Of a stretch of 64,000 bases of DNA, positions 56,621-64,000 are shown one piece after another. Location: contig NZ_JBBOWX010000002.1 of assembly GCF_038007285.1 (NCBI RefSeq), positions 62,001-126,000 of the forward strand. Reading direction: 5' to 3'. How positions within the stretch are numbered: position 1 is the stretch's first letter; each line of letters begins with the position of its first letter. The translations under genes and the position numbers were made by a program. A model generated the notes under the pieces. It was not told the DNA's origin. It did no database searches and saw only the letters and a program-made list of their open reading frames with translations. The stretch is from Sporosarcina sp. FSL K6-3457. Lineage in GTDB: Bacteria; Bacillota; Bacilli; Bacillales_A; Planococcaceae.

Positions 56621-56650
56621 AAGTACACTTTGCGGTGTGCTTTTTCTTTT
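56621..56650 (+). terminator. Terminator of secA-prfB
   Basis: AGTACAC (56622-56628) pairs with GTGTGCT (56635-56641) with one G-T pair, followed by TTTTCTTTT. The remaining spacer to 56842 holds only a 63-codon frame with no support. Confidence 0.75.
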
Positions 56651-56842
56651 GATCAAAATAAATTATTTGTTAAGGGTTTAGAAACATGGAAATGGTGTAT
56701 AGTAAATGAGAGAGACATTTTGCTATTGCATAATAGGAAAAAATATCGTGTTCACAAATTTGGAACAATTCATGAACCCTTGATTTTACAGTGTTTCACA
56801 TGATTTAAAGCTATAAATGGATTCTTCAACCACGGAAGCTTT

Positions 56843-56870
56843 TTGAATCCGCGGATAGTTTTGGTATACT
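56843..56870 (+). promoter_or_regulatory. Candidate promoter of the cytochrome c gene
   Basis: TTGAAT (56843-56848), 16-nt spacer, TATACT (56865-56870), 38 nt before the ATG. Confidence 0.5.
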
Positions 56871-56908
56871 TATATATGCAATGTATCAATTTACAGAGGA
56901 GGAAGAAA

Positions 56909-57235
56909 ATGAAGAGCAAACTTTTAGCAGTCGTATTCGGAGCTGTTCTTGTCCTTGGAGCATGTGGCGGTGACAAAGCGGAAAAAGCGCCAGCTACAGA
57001 TGGTGCAACAGCATCTGTTGACGCAGAGGCTGTTGTGAAAAGCAGCTGTATCGCATGTCACGGCAGTAACCTTGAAGGAAAAGGGAATGCGCCTGGACTA
57101 GCCGACATCGGTGCACGTATGTCTGAAGATGAAATTCATACAGTCATTGAAAAAGGTCAAGGTGGAATGCCAGGTGGACTTATCAAAGGTGAAGATGCTA
57201 CAGCTGTAGCGAAATGGCTTGCTGAGAAAAAATAA
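56909..57235 (+). CDS. cccB: Small membrane-anchored cytochrome c (c551-type lipoprotein)
   Basis: 108 residues. The lipoprotein signal peptide has lipobox LVLGACGG, so the mature protein would be lipid-anchored outside the membrane. An Ala/Glu/Thr linker follows, then a class I cytochrome c with heme site [17 protein letters not shown] and the axial Met in [10 protein letters not shown]. It is equivalent in position and type to B. subtilis CccB, an electron carrier to terminal oxidase. The start is ATG 56909 after AGAGGAGGAAG; the open frame extends upstream without a site. Confidence 0.9.
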   Translation: MKSKLLAVVFGAVLVLGACGGDKAEKAPATDGATASVDAEAVVKSSCIACHGSNLEGKGNAPGLADIGARMSEDEIHTVIEKGQGGMPGGLIKGEDATAVAKWLAEKK

Positions 57236-57247
57236 GTTTGAAAATGA

Positions 57248-57287
57248 AACCGTTTGGGTTAAGCTTCATGCCTGAACGGTTTTTTTG
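57248..57287 (+). terminator. Terminator of the cytochrome c gene
   Basis: AACCGTTT pairs with GAACGGTT around a 21-nt loop, followed by a T run (57281-57287). The rest of the spacer to 57564 holds an extended -10 TGCTATAAT at 57508-57516, the likely ftsEX promoter, and nothing else recognised. Confidence 0.7.
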
Positions 57288-57564
57288 TTTTCAAATGATC
57301 AAACTTTATAGACTTCAGAAGATTCTCCTTAATTACAGACGGCTTATTGAATAATAGAGGATTCTTCTTGTTTAGGTCGAATAAGACAATGAAGTAGTCT
57401 TTCAGTCATGACTTTTGTATGTGAGAATAGTACTTATATATAGGATTACCAAGGTTTATTGCCAAGTCCAATTGAAACACAACTGTAATGCCGGCAGTTC
57501 TTATTCATGCTATAATAGGTTTGTTGGATAAAAAGAGGGAAATTTATTTTCAGGTGGTTTTAGA

Positions 57565-58251
57565 ATGATTGTGATGAAAAATGTGTACAAGCAGTATCCA
57601 AATGGTGTTGTTGCAGCAAATGGTATTAATATTGAAATTAACAGAGGCGAGTTCGTCTATGTAGTTGGACCAAGTGGTGCCGGAAAGTCGACGTTCATCA
57701 AAATGATGTATCGTGAGGAAGCTTCGACTAGCGGTGAAATCATTATCAACGGCATTAACCTTGCGACAATGCGCAATAAGCGTGTGCCTTATTTGCGTCG
57801 TCAAATTGGTGTTGTTTTCCAAGACTTTAAACTACTACCGAAATTAAATGTTTATGAGAATGTGGCATTTGCCCTTGAAGTCATCGAGGAGTCACCCGCA
57901 CAAATTAGAAAAAAAGTGAATGATGTCCTTGGACTTGTTGGGCTAACGCAAAAGGCACGGATGTTTCCTAATGAATTGTCAGGTGGGGAGCAGCAACGTG
58001 TATCGATTGCTCGGTCAATCGTTAACGTGCCAAAAGTTGTAATTGCGGACGAGCCGACAGGAAACCTAGATCCTGAAACATCATGGGAAATCATGAGGAT
58101 TTTCGAACAGATTAATGCTCGTGGTACGACAATTGTCATGGCTACCCATAATAGGGAAATTGTGAACACAATAAGGCATCGAGTTATCGTAGTGGAAGGC
58201 GGACTTATCACCCGGGATGAATACGGAGGTGAGTACGGCTATGAAGGTTAG
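57565..58251 (+). CDS. ftsE: Cell division ATP-binding protein FtsE
   Basis: 228-residue ABC ATPase. Walker A is GPSGAGKSTFI, the Q-loop VFQDFKLLPKLNVYENV, the signature LSGGEQQRVSIARSIV, Walker B VVIADEPTGNLDPETSW, and the switch His MATHNREIV. It partners FtsX to relay ATP hydrolysis to extracellular peptidoglycan hydrolase activation; in B. subtilis FtsEX controls CwlO. The end overlaps the ftsX start by 11 nt. Confidence 0.97.
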   Translation: MIVMKNVYKQYPNGVVAANGINIEINRGEFVYVVGPSGAGKSTFIKMMYREEASTSGEIIINGINLATMRNKRVPYLRRQIGVVFQDFKLLPKLNVYENVAFALEVIEESPAQIRKKVNDVLGLVGLTQKARMFPNELSGGEQQRVSIARSIVNVPKVVIADEPTGNLDPETSWEIMRIFEQINARGTTIVMATHNREIVNTIRHRVIVVEGGLITRDEYGGEYGYEG

Positions 58252-59125
58252 GACTTTTGGTAGGCATCTACGAGAAAGCTTGAAAAGCCTTCGGCGTAAC
58301 AGCTGGATGACATTTGCGTCAGTGAGTGCTGTAACGGTCACGCTGTTACTTGTAGGCGTATTTATCGTCATAATGATGAATTTAAATCAATTAGCGAAAA
58401 ATATTGAAAATGATGTGGAAATTAAAGTAGTGGCAGATCCTGTGGCGGACGAAGCGGCAGTGAAGGAGCTACAACAACAGATTACCTCAACAGAAGGTGT
58501 CCTTGAAGTCGTCTTATCTTCGAAGGATCAAGAACTAAATAATTTGATCGAATCGATGGGGCCTGAACTTAGTTTATATAAACAAAGTAATCCACTTGGT
58601 GATGCGTTGTTTGTGAAGGCAAAGGATCCACAGCAAACTGCGGAAATTGCAAAGAAAATTAGTACATACGACAATGTCGATAAATTGGAGTACGGCGAAG
58701 GTAAAGTAGAAAAGCTTTTCAGTATTTTGAATGCAAGCCGTAACGTCGGGCTTGTTCTTATCTTGGCATTGCTGTTCACAGCGATGTTCCTCATATCGAA
58801 TACGATTCGTATTACGATTGTTGCGAGAGGAAGAGAAATCGAAATTATGAAATTGGTAGGCGCAACGAATAACTTTGTACGTGTCCCATTTTTATTGGAA
58901 GGGATTTGGCTAGGTATTTTAGGTGCAGCCACTCCGATGATTCTCATTTCCATAGCCTATTACAATCTCTATGAATATTGGGAACCTAGATTAAAAGGAG
59001 AACTGTTCCAATTGTTGAATACGATGCCGTTTATCTACCAATTGAATGGTTTGATTTTATTCATGGGTATTTTTATAGGCATGTGGGGTAGCTTTATGTC
59101 AGTTCGTAAGTTTCTTAAGGTCTAA
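58241..59125 (+). CDS. ftsX: Cell division permease-like protein FtsX
   Basis: 294 residues from ATG 58241, which follows CGGAGGTGAG; an upstream in-frame ATG at 58217 lies deeper in ftsE. TM1 is SVSAVTVTLLLVGVFIVIMM. An extracellular loop of ~110 residues follows (DNVDKLEYGEGKVEKLFSIL). Three further TMs span ~170-290, with RGREIEIMKLVGATNNFVRV between. It forms the ABC transmembrane pair with FtsE without transport. Confidence 0.96.
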   Translation: MKVRTFGRHLRESLKSLRRNSWMTFASVSAVTVTLLLVGVFIVIMMNLNQLAKNIENDVEIKVVADPVADEAAVKELQQQITSTEGVLEVVLSSKDQELNNLIESMGPELSLYKQSNPLGDALFVKAKDPQQTAEIAKKISTYDNVDKLEYGEGKVEKLFSILNASRNVGLVLILALLFTAMFLISNTIRITIVARGREIEIMKLVGATNNFVRVPFLLEGIWLGILGAATPMILISIAYYNLYEYWEPRLKGELFQLLNTMPFIYQLNGLILFMGIFIGMWGSFMSVRKFLKV

Positions 59126-59152
59126 GAGAGTGAAAGGGGAACGGAGAAGTTG

Positions 59153-60442
59153 ATGAGATCTAAGTGGTTGCTGTTAAGTACAATCGCCATTCTTTTCCTA
59201 ACTACGGTTTTAAGTGGAGCGGGAGTTTTAGCAAGCCCGTTAAGTGATTTGAAACAAGAAAAAAAAGAAGCAGAGCAGAAGAAAAATGAATTGAATCAAA
59301 ATATCAAACAAAAAACAGCTGAAATCCAAACGAATGAATCTACAATAGACAAGATTTTCAGGCAAATTAAAGAGTTGAACGACTCGATTAATCATACGAA
59401 TACAGAGATTAATCGGGTCATCGATCAAATCAATCAGACAACGGTAGAAATTGATGAGTTGCAAATATCTATTGCTGAGCTTGAAAAGAAAATTGCAGAG
59501 CGAGATGAAGTGCTACGGGAACGAGTTCGTGCGATGCAAGTCAGGGGAGGAAAAGTCAGTTACTTAGATGTGCTTCTAGGTGCTAATAGTTTTGCTGATT
59601 TCATTGACCGATTTTCTGCTGTAAATACACTGATGGATGCGGATCGTAAAATTATGAAGCAGCAGGCTGAGGACGTTGAGCAGCTTGAGAATGAAAAGGC
59701 GCTCGTCGAAAACAAGTTAGCTAAGCAAGAAGTAAGTAAGCAGGAGCTCGAGGGCTTGAAGGCTTCTTTATTGGTGAAGAAGCAGGACAAGAATAAGCTG
59801 ATTGACCAGTTGGAAGAAGAGCAGGCGAAGTTGAAGGATGAGAAGGATCATCTTGAAACAGAGCTTGATGAAGTAGTTGAGGTAGAAGAAGCACTTCAGC
59901 GCCAAATTGCAGCAGAGCAAAAAAGGATTGCTGAAATTGCACGACGAGCAGCAGAAAAGAAAGCTGCTGAAGAGCGTGCGAGGCAGCAAGCAGCTAAAAA
60001 TAATACAAGTCAAAGCATTCCATCTGTGTCAAGTGGCAATTGGACGAAGCCTGCAAATGGTCGCTACACGTCGTCATTTGGATGGCGTACATTAGGTGGT
60101 ATAAGCCGTCAACACCGTGGATCGGATATCGCCAATTCGATTGGAACGCCGATTGTATCGGCAGCTGATGGTGTTGTTTCCTATGCGGGCCCATTGAGCA
60201 CATATGGTAATGTTGTGATGGTGACGCATTCAATCGAAGGTCAGACATTTACAACGGTCTATGCGCATCTGTCTACAATTGCTGTTAGCGTTGGTACAGA
60301 GGTGGATAAAGGTCAGTATATCGCAGCGATGGGGAATACGGGTCGTTCGACAGGACCTCACTTGCATTTCGAAATCCACGTCGGCAACTGGTCCGCTAGT
60401 GGTCCAAGTGCTGTCAATCCGTTACGTTATGTTTCATTTTAA
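59153..60442 (+). CDS. Secreted EnvC-like coiled-coil M23 peptidase
   Basis: 429 residues from ATG 59153 (a TTG lies directly before it). A signal peptide (residues 1-28, WLLLSTIAILFLTTVL) is followed by a long coiled coil (~30-255, rich in Lys/Glu/Gln). The C-terminal LytM/M23 domain runs from ~300 to the end. Zinc ligands are seen in QHRGSDIANSIGTPI (H and D) and GPHLHFEIH, with VYAHL, so unlike E. coli EnvC the site looks catalytically intact. Directly behind ftsX, it is probably the hydrolase or activator controlled by FtsEX. Confidence 0.88.
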   Translation: MRSKWLLLSTIAILFLTTVLSGAGVLASPLSDLKQEKKEAEQKKNELNQNIKQKTAEIQTNESTIDKIFRQIKELNDSINHTNTEINRVIDQINQTTVEIDELQISIAELEKKIAERDEVLRERVRAMQVRGGKVSYLDVLLGANSFADFIDRFSAVNTLMDADRKIMKQQAEDVEQLENEKALVENKLAKQEVSKQELEGLKASLLVKKQDKNKLIDQLEEEQAKLKDEKDHLETELDEVVEVEEALQRQIAAEQKRIAEIARRAAEKKAAEERARQQAAKNNTSQSIPSVSSGNWTKPANGRYTSSFGWRTLGGISRQHRGSDIANSIGTPIVSAADGVVSYAGPLSTYGNVVMVTHSIEGQTFTTVYAHLSTIAVSVGTEVDKGQYIAAMGNTGRSTGPHLHFEIHVGNWSASGPSAVNPLRYVSF

Positions 60443-60458
60443 CTATTTGATAAATAGG

Positions 60459-60488
60459 AAGGTCCGTCTACAGATGACGGGCCTTTTT
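60459..60488 (+). terminator. Terminator of ftsEX-M23
   Basis: AAGGTCCGTC (60459-60468) pairs with GACGGGCCTT (60476-60485) around an 8-nt loop (one mismatch), followed by TTTTTAT. Confidence 0.85.
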
Positions 60489-60574
60489 ATTGCTTAACGA
60501 GGGCAAAAAAGTCGCCTTCGCGCGTCATATCCGCTAGCATATAAGGTATACATAGTAGAAGGGGTACACTATAA

Positions 60575-61195
60575 ATGCTTGTGACAAATTATTTTACAGT
60601 TGTAAATTTATCTATTCCGTCATCTTGGATTGCTTTCATTGTGGCATTCGTTGTCGCATATAGTGCAGTCCGGGTTTGGTATGGAAAAAAGCATGCAGAA
60701 ACCTTATCAGATACATTTTTTTATGTGGTCATCGTCTGGAAGTTAAGTGTTGTCCTTACTGATTTTAGTTCGATTATCCGTTCACCGCTGTCGTTGGTTT
60801 ATTTCGATGGAGGGGTTGTTGGGTTTTACCTTGGACTTGTGTTTATAGCAGGTAAGGTTGCATTGGATAGGAAAAAGGGGCGGCTTGCTGCAGAGGGAGT
60901 TCAAGCTCTTGTGGCAGGTGCAGTTGCTGTGCAGACCGTGTATCAGGTGATGATGGTTTTGTTGAATGATGGCCAGTTGCTTGTGCAAATCGTGACTGTC
61001 GTCGCATTTGTGTTGTTTGCATTATTTTATTGGATAAAAAGTGATGGGTCTCTGCCATTTGTTTGGTTGTTCATGGCGGTTCATGTCTTTGTGGCAGTAT
61101 GGCAGCCGGCTGGGCTTGTTGGGACGCCATTCATGACAACTTTATTAATAGGTTGTTTTTTCATAGCGTTAGATTGGAGGAACAGACGTGAATAA
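60575..61195 (+). CDS. Polytopic membrane protein, unknown (Lgt-like flavour)
   Basis: 206 residues with about six or seven hydrophobic segments (for example SSWIAFIVAFVVAYSAVRVW and FVWLFMAVHVFVAVWQP). The segment VGFYLGLVFIAGKVALDRKK loosely recalls prolipoprotein diacylglyceryl transferase, but the Lgt catalytic signature is absent, so I do not assign it. It overlaps the thioredoxin gene by 8 nt, so the two are probably functionally linked, for instance in redox or lipoprotein handling at the membrane. Confidence 0.65.
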   Translation: MLVTNYFTVVNLSIPSSWIAFIVAFVVAYSAVRVWYGKKHAETLSDTFFYVVIVWKLSVVLTDFSSIIRSPLSLVYFDGGVVGFYLGLVFIAGKVALDRKKGRLAAEGVQALVAGAVAVQTVYQVMMVLLNDGQLLVQIVTVVAFVLFALFYWIKSDGSLPFVWLFMAVHVFVAVWQPAGLVGTPFMTTLLIGCFFIALDWRNRRE

Positions 61196-61769
61196 GAAAA
61201 TGATTGGTTATATGATTACTGTCCTGCTTATCGGTTCGATGGTTGTGATGATGGTGAAGTCGAATTTGGAGAAAACGGAGCCGTTGGATGAGTATTTGAT
61301 TGGACCAGATTTTAGTGCGCTGGATGAGAAGCCTGGATTAGAAAAAGGGGCTACACCGCCAGACTTTGAATTATCGACGCTTGACGGTGATGTGGTAAAG
61401 CTGTCGGATTTGAAGGGCAAGAAAGTGGTGCTGAATTTCTGGGCATCGTGGTGTGGCCCTTGTAAGGCAGAAATGCCGCATATGCAGAAGTATTATAAGA
61501 AAAATAGTAAGAAGGAAAATGTTGAAATACTTGCGGTGAATTTGATGAGTACTGAGAAGATGGGGATTGGCGGTGTCGAGAAATTCATAGAGGCATATGG
61601 GCTGACCTTCCCGATTCCAATGGACAATGAGGGCATTGTGATGGATCAGTATCAGGTCATGACCATTCCGACGACGTATATGATTGAAACAGACGGAACC
61701 ATCGCCCATAAGATTGTTGGACCGATGGATGAGAAGAAATTGAAAGAGCTTGTGAATAATTTGGAGTGA
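61188..61769 (+). CDS. Membrane-anchored TlpA/ResA-like thiol-disulfide oxidoreductase
   Basis: 193 residues. An N-terminal anchor (MIGYMITVLLIGSMVVMMV) is followed by a thioredoxin fold facing outward. GATPPDFELSTLDGDVVKLS opens the fold, the active site is NFWASWCGPCKAEMPHM, and the cis-Pro is in TIPTTYMIET. ResA-type members reduce apocytochrome c thiols, and the cytochrome c gene lies 4 kb away. The start is GTG 61188 after TTGGAGG. Confidence 0.9.
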   Translation: MNKKMIGYMITVLLIGSMVVMMVKSNLEKTEPLDEYLIGPDFSALDEKPGLEKGATPPDFELSTLDGDVVKLSDLKGKKVVLNFWASWCGPCKAEMPHMQKYYKKNSKKENVEILAVNLMSTEKMGIGGVEKFIEAYGLTFPIPMDNEGIVMDQYQVMTIPTTYMIETDGTIAHKIVGPMDEKKLKELVNNLE

Positions 61770-61841
61770 AGAAAGCCGGTTTTCTGTGTCGTAATGTTGC
61801 TTTGCTGTTCATATAGTGGACGGAGGAGGGGACATTGCATT

Positions 61842-63281
61842 ATGCAGAGAAGCCGGTTTTTGCTATTTGTAATTTTAGCTGTTATGGCGACAGGTGTTTT
61901 TTTAATACTGGATGGCTGTGGGGCGAATGAAGAGCGAGGGACGGGTACGGCGAGTACGTTCCCGGTAATTGATGAGGCGCTAGGTGTTATTAGGGACAAA
62001 GGGGTTTATCCGGTTGATCAAGAATTGCTGATTGAAGGGGCCTTGCGCGGAATGGCGGATGTCATTGGCGATCCGTATTCAACGTATTTGTCGCAGGATG
62101 AGGCGGCGGCACATCGCGAATCGCTTGCGGGTGAGCGCATTGGCATTGGTGCTGAGGTGACGAGGTCAAATGGGAAATTCATCATCGTTGCACCAGTGAA
62201 AGGTTCTCCTTCTGAAAAAGCTGGATTGCAGCCTTATGACGAAATTGTTCGTATTGATGGTGAGCGCTTGGAAGGCGATTCGTTGCAGGACGTTGTGCAA
62301 CGTATTCGAGGCAAGCAAGGGACAACGGTGACGATGACGATTTACAGGCCCGATTTGAATAAACATCTGGAAGTGGCGGTTATGCGTGATGCGATTCCAG
62401 TCAAGACGGTATCGACTGAAATAATGGAAGTGCGGGGCGTGAAGATTGGTTACATATCACTGACGAAATTTGCCGAAGAAAGTGCAAAAGAGTGGGAGAG
62501 GGCGACGAATAAGCTTATTAAAGAAGGTGCAGAGGCGCTCATTATTGATGTGCGCGGCAATCCAGGAGGCTATTTGCATACGGTTGGAGACATTGCCGGC
62601 AGTTTATTGCCAGAGGATACGGTCTTCGCCTTTATGCAGGATGCCAAAGGGGCATTGACGCCACTTGTGACGGAGAAGTCAGATAAATATGCTTATGATG
62701 AAAAGCTGATGAACATGCCGATTGTGTTGCTGCAGGATAAGGGAAGTGCTTCGGCGAGTGAAGTGTTGAGCGGTGCGTTGCAAGCTTTAAAAAGAGGCTA
62801 TATTACTGGGACGACGAGTTTTGGTAAAGGGACAGTCCAAGATATTACGGAGTTGTCGAATGGCGGGGAGATGAAGCTATCGACCCATAAATGGCTCACG
62901 CCAAAGGAGCAGTGGATTCATGGTAAAGGTGTGAAGGCGGATCTTGAAGTTACACAAAATGAGTTGTTTGTTGAGCATATCAGGCTTGTGACGGAAGTGT
63001 ATAAAGATGGCGATTTCCACGATGATATTGCCTATGGCCAGCGCTTGCTAGCGGGTCTTGGGTATAGTGTAGGCCGGCAAGACGGCTATTTTGACGAATC
63101 GACGGCGCAGGCTGTCCATGCATTTCGAGTCGATGCGAAAGTGAAAGCAGACGAAAGTATGGATCGGGTGTTTTTCACGGCGTTGAAAGGGAAAGTGGAA
63201 GCATTCCGGAATGAGCGTCAACATGATGATCAGCTACAAATGGCGCTTGGATATATCCATTATAAGATGAATGAGAAATGA
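61842..63281 (+). CDS. ctpB: C-terminal processing peptidase (S41, CtpB-like)
   Basis: 479 residues from ATG 61842 (after CGGAGGAGGGG). An N-terminal hydrophobic segment ending LILDGCGAN could be a TM anchor or a lipobox (Cys). A PDZ domain lies near 95-175 (VKGSPSEKAGLQPYDEIVRI). The S41 core has the Ser loop KGSASASEVLSGAL near 300 and the Lys in FGKGTVQDI near 329. A C-terminal peptidoglycan-binding domain starts near 400 (LLAGLGYSVGRQDGYFDEST). B. subtilis CtpB cleaves SpoIVFA during sporulation and lies in this same neighbourhood. Confidence 0.93.
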   Translation: MQRSRFLLFVILAVMATGVFLILDGCGANEERGTGTASTFPVIDEALGVIRDKGVYPVDQELLIEGALRGMADVIGDPYSTYLSQDEAAAHRESLAGERIGIGAEVTRSNGKFIIVAPVKGSPSEKAGLQPYDEIVRIDGERLEGDSLQDVVQRIRGKQGTTVTMTIYRPDLNKHLEVAVMRDAIPVKTVSTEIMEVRGVKIGYISLTKFAEESAKEWERATNKLIKEGAEALIIDVRGNPGGYLHTVGDIAGSLLPEDTVFAFMQDAKGALTPLVTEKSDKYAYDEKLMNMPIVLLQDKGSASASEVLSGALQALKRGYITGTTSFGKGTVQDITELSNGGEMKLSTHKWLTPKEQWIHGKGVKADLEVTQNELFVEHIRLVTEVYKDGDFHDDIAYGQRLLAGLGYSVGRQDGYFDESTAQAVHAFRVDAKVKADESMDRVFFTALKGKVEAFRNERQHDDQLQMALGYIHYKMNEK

Positions 63282-63289
63282 AAATGGTG

Positions 63290-63317
63290 CTCCTAGCGAT
63301 ATGCTGGGAGTTTTTTT
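63290..63317 (+). terminator. Terminator of the S41 protease gene
   Basis: CTCCTAGC (63290-63297) pairs with GCTGGGAG (63303-63310) with one G-T pair, followed by TTTTTTT. Confidence 0.9.
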
Positions 63318-63329
63318 GAGGGGATTATC

Positions 63330-64000
63330 CTGACAGTTTGCTGTTTTACCCTGACAGTTTCGCTGTTTATCCTTACAGTTTCCGGATATCCCCTGAGAGT
63401 TTGGTTTTACCCCGACAGTTTGCTGTTTTACCCTTACAGTTTCGCTGTTTATCCTTACAGTTTCCGGATATCCCCTGAGAGTTTGGTTTTACCCCGACAG
63501 TTTGCCGTTTTGCCCTGACAGTTTCCGGATATCCCCTGAGAGTTTGGTTTTACCCCGACAGTTTGCTGTTTTACCCTTACAGTTTCGCTGTTTATCCTTA
63601 CAGTTTCCGGATTTCCCTGAGAGTTTGGTTTTACACCGACAGTTTGCTGTTTATCCTTACAGTTTCCGGATATACCCTGAGAGTTTGGTTTTACACCGAC
63701 AGTTTGCTGTTTTACCCTTACAGTTTCGCTGTTTATCCTGACAGTTTCCGGATATACCCTGAGAGTTTGGTTTTACCCCGACAGTTTGCTGTTTTACCCT
63801 TACAGTTTCGCTGTTTATCCTTACAGTTTCCGGATATACCCTGAGAGTTTGGTTTTACACCGACAGTTTGCTGTTTTACCCTTACAGTTTCGCTGTTTAT
63901 CCTGACAGTTTCCGGATATCCCCTGAGAGTTTGGTTTTACCCCGACAGTTTGCTGTTTTACCCTTACAGTTTTGCTGTTTATCCTTACAGTTTCCGGATA
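63330..64000. repeat. ~21-bp intergenic tandem repeat array, runs off the window
   Basis: More than 30 short units of 19-22 bp share the core (C/T)CCTTACAGTTT or its variants CCTGACAGTTT, CCCGACAGTTT and CCTGAGAGTTT. They cycle through tails GCTGTTTTA, CGCTGTTTAT, CCGGATATC and GGTTTTAC, giving higher-order units of about 60-85 bp. Several contain the small dyad ACAGTTTGCTGT. Open frames across it are by-products. The array begins right after the protease terminator and continues past the right edge. Confidence 0.92.

Noticed and set aside
56612-56803. 63-codon frame after prfB
   Set aside because: It starts inside the prfB terminator region, has no domain and no ribosome site.
63502-63844. 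79- and 93-codon repeat-encoded proteins
   Set aside because: By-products of the short tandem repeat; no ribosome site and several frames overlap.
63330-64000. CRISPR array in the repeats at the right edge
   Set aside because: Units are contiguous and variable, with no constant repeat separated by unique spacers, and no cas genes are present.

Overview
The window looks like a chromosomal segment of a low-to-moderate GC Gram-positive bacterium of the Bacillales. The core genes resemble those of the Planococcaceae (Sporosarcina-like); this is inferred from protein character and gene order, not from a database search. From 45.3 kb to the right end the order flaG-fliD-fliS-fliT ... hpf-secA-prfB-cytochrome c-ftsE-ftsX ... 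ctpB matches the Bacillus subtilis hag/fliD-secA-prfB-ftsEX region. Here it is interrupted by two chemoreceptor genes and a PilZ gene, and by an EnvC-like peptidase behind ftsX.

Region 1 (0-36.5 kb) is a large surface-glycan / flagellin-glycosylation island, all on the + strand and largely translationally coupled. It opens with UDP-glucose dehydrogenase and a Maf-type (DUF115) protein glycosyltransferase. A very A/T-rich variable core follows (about 4.2-24 kb): a KdsB-like CMP-sugar synthetase, a TIM-barrel aldolase, an inositol-phosphatase-family enzyme, a CDP-6-deoxyhexose pathway (rfbF, rfbG, a reductase and an RmlC-like epimerase), many glycosyltransferases, a Stealth-type sugar-phosphate transferase and UDP-galactopyranose mutase. 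Eight of these proteins carry the same small PglD-like Rossmann module, at the N- or C-terminus. Next comes a cassette of acyl carrier protein, SDR, acyl-adenylate ligase, LuxE-like and LuxC-like genes, joined directly to the pseudaminic acid genes pseH-pseF-methyltransferase-pseG-pseI-pseC. PseB is not in the window.

Region 2 (36.5-43 kb) is accessory. It holds a small Cys-rich protein with a clear promoter, a two-gene ATPase plus PD-(D/E)xK-nuclease-like pair that resembles an unclassified anti-phage module, one of two copies of an apparent structured RNA element (the other is at 8.7 kb), a DUF6429 protein, a DUF6933/pRiA4b-like fusion, a helical-repeat protein and a chemoreceptor remnant.

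Region 3 (43-52.3 kb) is motility and chemotaxis: a dCache chemoreceptor on the - strand and flaG on the + strand, each with a SigD-type promoter, then fliD, fliS, fliT, two paralogous multi-TM chemoreceptors, PilZ and hpf.

Region 4 (52.3-64 kb) is housekeeping: a 42-bp tandem repeat array, secA, prfB with its programmed +1 frameshift, a cytochrome c lipoprotein, ftsEX with a LytM/M23 protein, a membrane protein, a TlpA/ResA-like thioredoxin, a CtpB-like S41 protease, and a second tandem repeat array that runs off the right edge. I see no tRNA, rRNA, CRISPR array or intact insertion sequence.
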